From: Gracilaria caudata
Taxonomy: Eukaryota; Rhodophyta; Florideophyceae; Gracilariales; Gracilariaceae
DNA length: 12,339 nucleotides
Reading direction: 5' to 3'
NCBI GenBank assembly: GCA_030374735.1
Contig: JASCIV010000783.1
Coordinates: forward strand, 1-12,339
The position numbers were made by a program, and so were the translations under genes. This document shows, piece after piece, positions 5,972 through 12,339 of the stretch (the stretch's first letter is position 1; each line of letters begins with the position of its first letter). The notes beneath the pieces were generated by a model. It worked only from the letters and a program-made list of their open reading frames with translations, was not told where the DNA came from and made no database searches.

Positions 5972-7546
5972 TCACTCTTTATGCGAAACGCGTACGTTAC
6001 AAGCGTATCCTGCAAGTGCAAGTGGACGGCAAACATTGTCATGCAAGTAACCATCATCTGTATAATCCCACCATGCTCGAAACAGATTACAGCGAAGGGG
6101 GTTCACTCCCGCGCTGTCAGACTCCACATGGTCCTTAGTGCCGCTCACTACACAACCTCTGGTATTGAACCAAATCTTTTGCCATTCCCATTCCGTGCTG
6201 CCTGTTCTCCTCTAGACTGCCGCTCAGGTTGTCGAACATTCTCTCTCTCATCCCTTCAAATGTTGACGTGCATCAGAGTCCGGCAGAACTGCTGATTCTC
6301 ATACTCTTGAGATGCTCGGCGAGATGCGATCTCCAAGACCAAATCATGCAGCTGTATCCAGATCCAACCGTCTTCCTTCCGACCTTCCACGATTGAAACT
6401 GTACTAAAACTTTCTACAACTTGTTCGGATTCTCCGGCGTCCTCCACGTCCCACAACCTGTGAAGCATATGTACCAGCACCGTCTGCTGCTCTTTAAGAA
6501 CGCTCAAAGCCCTGAAAAGCTGCGGATAACCTCTACCGTTTTTGCGCTTCTCCAGCACTTCCAGAGAAATATCCACAATCTTCGGCAGTTTTGTCCTTTT
6601 CCATTAAAGACATCAAGTAAATCAAACAAATCCTTTCGCTTTGACATTATGTCCTCATAGAAATCAGACCACGAATTCTGGCTGTCTTGTGCATCTCGTA
6701 TACTCATGTTATGCAGAACCGAAGCGCCATTGAAACCAAGAGCAAGTGTATCGCCGAAACCAAACCGATATCCTTCGGGTGCGTCTTGAAGACACTAACG
6801 TTTGCGAACGGTCTTGCTAAACTCGCGCCTCCTGTCCGACGAACGATTTTTGCGATCTCCTGGATCACGGTTGATATATTCGAGTCGTTTCCCAGCTGCA
6901 TGTACGGCATACCATCAGGACACCTGTTCCTAAAATCTAGATCTGTGGCTAGTCCACGCAGAGCGCACTTTTTGTCAACTCCTCCCTTTCCAGAGGCCAC
7001 CACAGCAATGACCCCTGTACTATTTCGGTCCAAAACGGCTTCATCCTTCAGCTTTCCTTCGCAAGTATTGGGGTTGAAATAGTTTAACAACAATCGGGGC
7101 GGGTTTCGTGGCACGTTGCTGCCCGGAATGTGCTTTACGGGTTGCACGCTTTCCTCTTCCTTGACGGAAGGAGACATATGGTGGATAAGGAACTGGAAGA
7201 AGTCCCTGACATTCGCTTCGCATTTATCGAGGAGTTGTTTCATTCGCCTAACCCTGCTCCGCACGGTGGCTTCTTCTACCTTTGCTTGCCAAGCTTCAAG
7301 CGTGGCGACATTTTTTTGCAGAAGTGTGTTGAAGTGGCTCAGACGTTTGGTGAGCAGGGAATCGGTGCTCTGAAGAGCTGTAAATCTTTGCAGTTCTTCC
7401 GTTGCATCCTTGTAAAGCTGGTGCAGACGCCGAAGAGTTTTAACGTTATCTTGCGAGATGTCTCAACGCTCAGCCATTTTGTTAACAACTGTCTCGAGCT
7501 CGTCCAGCATGCATATCACGTCCGTGGCAAATGGTATGTTGGCCAT
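5972..7546 (-). pseudogene. Broken NB-ARC (STAND NTPase) gene
   Basis: STAND NTPases with an NB-ARC domain are signalling switches, often in immunity or cell death. This copy is broken. A frame starting MANIPFATDV (ATG at 7546) is cut by TGA at 7463-7465 after 27 codons, then stays open in the same frame to 6704. It holds an N-terminal helical region and a P-loop at 6968-6991 reading GKGGVDKK, without the Gly and Thr/Ser of the canonical GxGGxGK(T/S). The frame then shifts near 6770, where TLALGFNGASVL resembles the GLPLAL segment. The Walker B and sensor motifs expected between are absent, implying a deletion. A second shift near 6578, consistent with one lost base, leads to FRALSVLKEQQ and WIQLHDLVLEIA, the winged-helix end with its conserved His-Asp-Leu-Val. 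That frame stops at 6256, but AWWDYTDDGYLHDNVCRPL (about 6022-6078) continues the family pattern in another frame until TGA at 5972-5974. Loss of function is strongly supported; family details are from memory. Confidence 0.85.
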
Positions 7547-8199
7547 AGTAGATTGCGTATGACGGTGGATGTGATATGAACGTGTTCCTGAAACAAAGAA
7601 CAACGTTTGGAGCTCAAATTACGAAGGTTGAGAGGTTGAGTGATGTGTCGGCGTTGGATGAAAACTTTTCATTGAAAAGCGCAGTGGTGTGTGATGGATG
7701 CGAAAGGTGAAAGGTGAAAGAGGTGTATGCCTCGCACAAAGGCGAAATCGGCCAACCGGGTTAAGTTGGTGATGAGGGCTTTGAGCGCACGGTAAGGAGA
7801 TGAGGTTCGCAGACGCTTGCGAGGCAGACAGCTGCATGGCAAGACAGCAGGGGCACTTGGACATAACGGGCACGAATCGTAAGATGGCAACACTAACAAC
7901 TTGCACGGAGATCTTCGCCCGTATGAGTTAATTGGTTGATGATTCGTCGGTTTTGCATTTTCAACTGCAGCGTTGACCCCTGGGGAGAGAGAGTAGGAGG
8001 GCGGGAGCAAGAAACTCATTTCGGCGTCATGACGGTCATGGAAGTTGGCAGCGTTGATGTTTGATTGTTTAGAAATGAGCTGCCACCACGTTACCCAGAG
8101 CTATCCCTTTTACCTTCGTACTCTCACCAATGCCCTTCTCGCGAAGCACGTGCTGACATCGATCAGGTCGCACAATGTCATTGGTCCTGTGGTGCGGTG
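7547..8199. other. 653-bp intergenic region, no gene seen
   Basis: This lies upstream of the NB-ARC relic and downstream of the minus-strand membrane protein gene. The open frames present (up to about 116 codons on the minus strand, Ser/Pro/Leu-rich) have no recognisable motif and look like chance. It holds short simple repeats (GGTTGAG twice around 7626-7639; GGTGAAA-type units around 7702-7724) and a perfect 13-base palindrome, CATGACGGTCATG, at 8028-8040. It should contain the old promoter of the relic and the 3' UTR of the membrane gene; no AATAAA was recognised for the latter. Confidence 0.45.
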
Positions 8200-9933
8200 C
8201 TACACATACGGATCGTGCATTTGCGCCGTCCTGCAGCACCGGCATGCGTCGTGCCGTCCATGTTGATAACCAAATGATGACATTCGGCTTTCTAGCGATG
8301 CTCCCGTTGGCAATGCAGCCCTGATCTCGCCCATTTCGTTGGAGCTATCCGCTTGTATGTGTGGGCTCACCTTCCTCCATAATGTTAATGGTAACAAACG
8401 AACCACAGGTTGATTTGATTGACTGGGTGGCATCAGTCTGTACGCAACACTCTGTTCTCCTAAATTCAAGCCAGTCAATTCACGTATATCTCGCAGTAAT
8501 TGATTCCGCAAACCTTGCAATGTCAAATCAACTCGATACTTTCTGCTGTTGCCACTAGAGAGTGCTATTTTTCTTGATAACATGATGTTGTAAACCATTA
8601 GAATCAAAAGAAACAGCACTATCAACATAACTGGAATGAGAGCGAGCTGTTTGACGGAGGCCTGTTCCGACTCGCCTGCGTAAACTTTTTTTTCCATCTT
8701 GTGCTGCTGCAGGCCAGAGACTCCTTCTTCGTTGGCCACCAGCAGAGAAATTCTGGCTAATTCCTCTAGTGCTCCTTTTCGTATCAGCCGAAACCGTCGC
8801 CATTCAGTTCCATACAACACAAGTATGAGGAGCAGTCGCAACTGCCGTTCATCCTCGTCATACAGTTTTTTAAATGCATCACCCGATATGTGCATAATAA
8901 TTGCGGATACCACAGGTATCTCTCTTTCCTCCCATCCTTCACCTTCAAGCTCTCCTTGCGCCACTCCAAGTGAAAAGCCTGACTTTCCTCGAAGTCCGCA
9001 TAGGTGCTTAGTATGATCGGGAAAGGCCAAAGATTCCAATAATGCTAGACCACAACAGATTGTGTTGTTCCCACGAAGCACGGAGATAGGAGTTTCTCCT
9101 ACATAAAAATCCTTTTGACGCTTCAGATTTGCTAGGGCTACATTTGAGTACTCTGGGTCTTTTCGTATGTAATCCATCTTACAACCCCCCTCGTAGTAGC
9201 TTGTACGATCCCCGGTTTCGACCCCTTCACCCCCTCTAAATTCTTGATATACAAAAGGAACAAAGAATTTAGCATTGGCTCGCACAGGATCGGCGCTGCA
9301 GTGGATGATTGTTTCGTCAAGTGCATCCTGGTACGGAACTCGGACCGTGTAGTTATCCTCGACAAAGTAGGCGATTTCGTTTCCATATCGATCCAAATCC
9401 AAATACAAATTTTTGTCAAACAGCAGAACAGTTTTGTTCGGAGCTATGCGCATCTCAAGTGATTTATGGTGAGGAAGCAAATTGAAATTGCCATCTAGGG
9501 AGCATTCGGTGTTCGAAGCGTCCACCACAAACTGCATAGGTTCGTGATCAAGAGCAAGGGCTGACCCATTTGAAAAGTTATATCGTTCCTTATGTAACGG
9601 TGGAATCCAAACTGTAGCAGCGGTGGATAATGGCACCGGTTTGGATGAGAAGGAAAATTCCAGAAGCAGTTCAACGGCAATCACATATACTCCAATGGTG
9701 AAGAGCACTAAGCGATTGCGACTTCTACCCCAAAATGTGGAGTGCAGTGAGAAGATGCCGAGGCGAGTATCAACTGGGTCAACCGATCGTCCACGGAGCA
9801 CATGTACAGTAGCTTTGCGTTCAATCAGTATTTGAAGAAGAAACTCAAGAATGGGGCTAAGAATAAACGAGAAGCCGATGTACTTGATCACGTTGAACAC
9901 AGATGGTGAGAATGGAAGGATAATCTCCTGCAT
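8200..9933 (-). CDS. Uncharacterised three-span membrane protein, paralogue A
   Basis: I do not recognise a named family. The 577-residue protein has hydrophobic segments at about 12-37, 74-96 and 428-451. The Arg-rich loop between the first two suggests a cytosolic loop, an outside N-terminus, a large outside or lumenal domain (97-427) and a cytosolic tail of about 125 residues. The ectodomain has sequons at Asn119, 122, 166, 194 and 289 and six Cys (144, 212, 251, 293, 294, 312). It is clearly homologous to the neighbouring protein B: 46 of the first 97 residues are identical without gaps, including SLHSxFxGRxRNR (62-74) and ELLLEFSF (88-95). Shared too are YxDA...CSxD....NAKF near Cys212, SGxAxK near 350-355 and ANEEGVxGL at 400-408. 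The tail is longer than B's and ends near a Cys cluster (564, 566, 567). Start ATG 9931-9933, stop TAG 8200-8202. A receptor-like or surface role is only a guess. Confidence 0.85.
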   Translation of the reverse strand: MQEIILPFSPSVFNVIKYIGFSFILSPILEFLLQILIERKATVHVLRGRSVDPVDTRLGIFSLHSTFWGRSRNRLVLFTIGVYVIAVELLLEFSFSSKPVPLSTAATVWIPPLHKERYNFSNGSALALDHEPMQFVVDASNTECSLDGNFNLLPHHKSLEMRIAPNKTVLLFDKNLYLDLDRYGNEIAYFVEDNYTVRVPYQDALDETIIHCSADPVRANAKFFVPFVYQEFRGGEGVETGDRTSYYEGGCKMDYIRKDPEYSNVALANLKRQKDFYVGETPISVLRGNNTICCGLALLESLAFPDHTKHLCGLRGKSGFSLGVAQGELEGEGWEEREIPVVSAIIMHISGDAFKKLYDEDERQLRLLLILVLYGTEWRRFRLIRKGALEELARISLLVANEEGVSGLQQHKMEKKVYAGESEQASVKQLALIPVMLIVLFLLILMVYNIMLSRKIALSSGNSRKYRVDLTLQGLRNQLLRDIRELTGLNLGEQSVAYRLMPPSQSNQPVVRLLPLTLWRKVSPHIQADSSNEMGEIRAALPTGASLESRMSSFGYQHGRHDACRCCRTAQMHDPYV

Positions 9934-10627
9934 TTTGAAGGTAGAAGGGTAAGCCCGTTTGTAGATGAGGAGGGCAGAAACCGTGCTGAAACGCCAATTT
10001 GCTCGTGCTCACGCTGCATGAAAATTGTACATGAACAAACAATATTTATGTTTCATAGACGCACTTATTGTTGGACTTTGTTGTGCTACGATACGTTATT
10101 CGGCTCCTTCATCAATGGCTTGCAACTTCTGACTTCCCTTCCTCTCGCATTTATGGTATTGCTGTTGTGTTACAGCTTTCAGTAGAAGGCTACTCAAGAA
10201 CTCAAAAATCAAAGGCATACATTGGTGCTTGCAACAGTTTGAAGAGGAATAATCCGTGATGGGCAACAAACATGACGGGGCTGGCAGTATCTAACAAAAC
10301 GTTCTACTGTAGGACGACGGAGCAAAGTTGGCAGATTGCCAATCCGTTTGGTTCAAAACTATTCGAAGATCTTGCATCTTCGCGTACTAGTCAGGCACGG
10401 TTGACAACATTCAAAGTCGCTGAGCATAGCCGAACCATAAATATTGTCACAATGGGTGTGCGCGGCATTATGAATAGTTCTGTGTTGCAACTTCCAGACG
10501 ACCCTGGACTGGCACACCGCAGAGAGACACCACCGAATTATAGCAGTGCCTGGCTAATCTATTAGAGCGCACTCTGAGATTCTAGCATCAGTTTTACGCA
10601 CTCTTTGTTGTCCTGTGGTGCTCAGTC
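9934..10627. other. 694-bp divergent intergenic region between the two paralogues
   Basis: This separates the two head-to-head starts and should hold both promoters. No TATA box is clear on either side; an AT-rich stretch around 10040-10050 lies roughly 110 bases upstream of the minus-strand start. A 97-codon plus-strand frame (10272-10565) ends 62 bases before the plus-strand gene but shows no motif, hydrophobic anchor or paralogue match, so it is not called as a gene. Confidence 0.45.
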
Positions 10628-12130
10628 ATGATACCCATTTGGCCTAGTCTTGATATATCTGTCTTTAACGTTCTCAAGTTCATTATCATCAGCCTAGTTT
10701 TGAATCCAATCCTCGAAATTTTAGTTGATTCCGTCGTAAGCTCCTTCGCCTCTTATCATGTGCTCTGCGGTGGCTCTGTTATAGTTTCCGAAACCAAACT
10801 CGGAATTCTTTCGCTGCACTCCAATTTTTACGGCCGAAATCGGAATCGGTGGTTCATCGTCGCGCTTGCTCTGGTCATCTTCGCACTTGAGTTGCTCTTG
10901 GAATTCTCATTCACAACAGCCACCATTCACCTCGCCGGAAGACGAGTAGTATGGAGCCAACCAAGTCACACATCGCGATATCTTCCGCCGGACAGCTGGG
11001 GGTCTGGTGACGTTTCCGACGAGCCGACCACCTTTCTCGAGAATGTGAGTTCGAATTCGTCCTGTATTGGACCAGCTGTAACATTCAGAACTCTAAAAAC
11101 AAATCATTCGAAATCAATTGAACATTTCCAGGGTGGGTTCTTGTTCGAGTTTGACTCAGAAATTTCGATTCGAAAGCCATATATTGATGCCATGAACGAC
11201 GAAGTGCTGTGCAGTATTGATAGCGAAGCATACAATGCGAAGTTCGTAGTGCGTGACGGTTACAAGGTGAAGACTGGCTCTGACACGGAAGGACTTCCGT
11301 GTGTTTTTCGGCAAGAAAGGTATCAGTTTTATTGGTCTTTATTAAATGAGCACAAATTTGAGGAATTCAAGTATGAATATCGCTCGGCAAAAGTTAACGA
11401 ACGGGGTTCATGTATTGATTCTGGATGGGAAACAATCTGCATCGTGACTGATGACAAAAAAAATGTGGCACTTCTCTATTCTCAAACAGGTAAACGTTGC
11501 AATACCACTGGATTGATTGTGATGGAGGCAAGTGGAACGGCTTTAAAGAATATGGTTGAGCATGGCCGGCAGATCAGGTTCATGGCAGCTCTCAACGAAG
11601 AAAGTGTGTTTTACGTGAATAATAACCCATCGCTTCGTTTGATAACGAAAATGAGATTGCAAAGTATTGCTCAGTGGATGATCGTGGCTGCCAATGAAGA
11701 AGGAGTTGTAGGTCTCAAGGAAGCAGTAATGAACCGCACGGTGGTTACTGATCGAAGGACTATCGCTGCTGCCACAGAAACTATCTGGCCCACCGTTATT
11801 GCAGTTGCATTGATCCTCTCGATGCTTGTATTCATACAGTTGCTGCTATCCGTAATGATTGTCATGAAAATTTATAAAAAGTATCCCTCTTCGAAGAAGG
11901 CGTGGAAGTGGTGGCGACTACAGATCTCAAAACAAGATATGCGGGCACAGATCGCAAATGATCTTCAACAACTTGGTCATGTCGCAAAAGCACAAACTTC
12001 AAATGTGCGTCTTCGACTGGTGCGTAATGAGAACGGAGATGACACTCTCAGACTACTACCAGGAAAGATTTGCGGAGAGAACTTGAAGACTTCCCTCATG
12101 TCTGATTGTGTGGCCAAAAATTATGAATAG
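10628..12130 (+). CDS. Uncharacterised three-span membrane protein, paralogue B
   Basis: This is the homologue of protein A, in head-to-head orientation. It has 500 residues, with hydrophobic segments at about 11-37, 75-97 and 388-415 and the same predicted topology: short outside N-terminus, basic loop inside, ectodomain outside, cytosolic tail of about 85 residues. The ectodomain has sequons at Asn139, 143, 159, 292 and 369 and, like A, six Cys (146, 195, 225, 262, 271, 291). Cys195 aligns with A's Cys212 in the pattern CSxD....NAKF. The signatures SLHSNFYGRNRNR (62-74), ELLLEFSF (88-95) and ANEEGVVGL (355-363) match A. The segment after the first 97 residues has diverged far more than the N-terminal membrane module. 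The start ATG at 10628 matches A's start in the ungapped alignment; the stop is TAG at 12128-12130. Neither protein shows an enzymatic motif. Function is unknown. Confidence 0.85.
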   Translation: MIPIWPSLDISVFNVLKFIIISLVLNPILEILVDSVVSSFASYHVLCGGSVIVSETKLGILSLHSNFYGRNRNRWFIVALALVIFALELLLEFSFTTATIHLAGRRVVWSQPSHTSRYLPPDSWGSGDVSDEPTTFLENVSSNSSCIGPAVTFRTLKTNHSKSIEHFQGGFLFEFDSEISIRKPYIDAMNDEVLCSIDSEAYNAKFVVRDGYKVKTGSDTEGLPCVFRQERYQFYWSLLNEHKFEEFKYEYRSAKVNERGSCIDSGWETICIVTDDKKNVALLYSQTGKRCNTTGLIVMEASGTALKNMVEHGRQIRFMAALNEESVFYVNNNPSLRLITKMRLQSIAQWMIVAANEEGVVGLKEAVMNRTVVTDRRTIAAATETIWPTVIAVALILSMLVFIQLLLSVMIVMKIYKKYPSSKKAWKWWRLQISKQDMRAQIANDLQQLGHVAKAQTSNVRLRLVRNENGDDTLRLLPGKICGENLKTSLMSDCVAKNYE

Positions 12131-12150
12131 GAGTACGGTGAATCGTACTC
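12131..12150 (+). repeat. Stem-loop directly after the paralogue B stop codon
   Basis: GAGTACG (12131-12137) and CGTACTC (12144-12150) form a perfect 7-bp inverted repeat with a 6-base loop. It begins on the base right after the TAG stop. Its position suggests a 3' UTR element affecting termination or mRNA stability, but chance cannot be excluded. Confidence 0.55.
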
Positions 12151-12339
12151 GGTCACGAATATGAGGAAAATGAACACGAATTCATGATGGCGACATGGAA
12201 AGCAACAGCTTTCTTCAATGAAATTTCATCAAGTGAGGGTGTAAAGAGGTTCTTCTTCTTTATTGTGGACAGCAGCTTCTAATTACTAAGCTGCAGTAAA
12301 GCTTTCAAAGAAAGCTTTCTCTCTTTAGGAAGGCCAAAA
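12151..12339. other. 3' flank with repeated GAAAGC/GCTTTC palindromes
   Basis: This holds a 6-bp stem-loop, GAAAGC/GCTTTC (12198-12213), a 12-base palindrome ATGAAATTTCAT (12218-12229), and a 9-bp inverted repeat AAAGCTTTC/GAAAGCTTT (12298-12318) with a 3-base loop. The arms of the last repeat each contain the palindrome AAAGCTTT. It may be the 3' end of paralogue B, the promoter of a gene beyond the window, or both. No coding frame is supported. Confidence 0.5.

Noticed and set aside
6256..7264. The minus-strand frames at 6256-6576, 6504-6707 and 6704-7264 as three separate small genes
   Set aside because: Their translations follow one another along a single NB-ARC protein order, so one disrupted gene explains them better.
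7130..7579. 149-codon plus-strand open frame
   Set aside because: It lies antisense to the NB-ARC relic, whose minus-strand frames carry recognisable family motifs. The plus frame shows none.
7669..8019. 116-codon minus-strand open frame rich in Ser, Pro and Leu
   Set aside because: No domain, anchor or codon pattern supports it, and it overlaps another minus-strand frame of similar quality (7619-7906). Chance frame in an intergenic region.
10272..10565. 97-codon ATG-started plus-strand frame before paralogue B
   Set aside because: No recognisable motif and no similarity to its neighbours; it could be an upstream frame of B's mRNA but nothing supports it as a gene.
1..12339. CRISPR arrays, prokaryotic operons or insertion sequences
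   Set aside because: No regularly spaced direct repeats, transposase frames or terminal inverted repeats with target duplications were seen, and the genes are eukaryotic.

Overview
This is eukaryotic nuclear DNA, most probably from a photosynthetic alga with few introns; a red alga (florideophyte type) is the best guess. Four observations support this. The first gene is a plastid-type uroporphyrinogen decarboxylase. Genes for a Golgi glycosyltransferase, an ER Qa-SNARE and a small heat-shock protein sit close together, and each is a single uninterrupted frame. A decayed NB-ARC (STAND) gene is present. Two large paralogous membrane proteins match no family I recognise. The species is an inference. 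All five complete genes and the visible part of the sixth lack introns.

Layout: (1) 1-983, +, 5'-truncated uroporphyrinogen decarboxylase. (2) 1243-2562, -, type II membrane glycosyltransferase resembling GnT-I, tail to tail with the first gene. (3) 3521-4408, -, syntaxin-18-like tail-anchored SNARE. (4) 5244-5738, +, small heat-shock protein with a TATA box and a perfect four-unit heat-shock element, followed by two stem-loops and AATAAA. (5) 5972-7546, -, broken NB-ARC gene: internal stop, frameshifts, ruined P-loop and missing middle. (6) 8200-9933, -, and 10628-12130, +, two head-to-head genes for related three-span membrane proteins with a glycosylated, cysteine-containing ectodomain. 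(7) 12131-12339, stem-loops and the possible promoter of a next gene.

The genes do not form a pathway. Housekeeping genes (heme/chlorophyll synthesis, glycan synthesis, ER membrane fusion, stress chaperone) fill the left half. The right half looks like lineage-specific, faster-evolving sequence: a dead STAND receptor-like gene beside a duplicated, uncharacterised membrane protein family. That pair is the best candidate for something undescribed.
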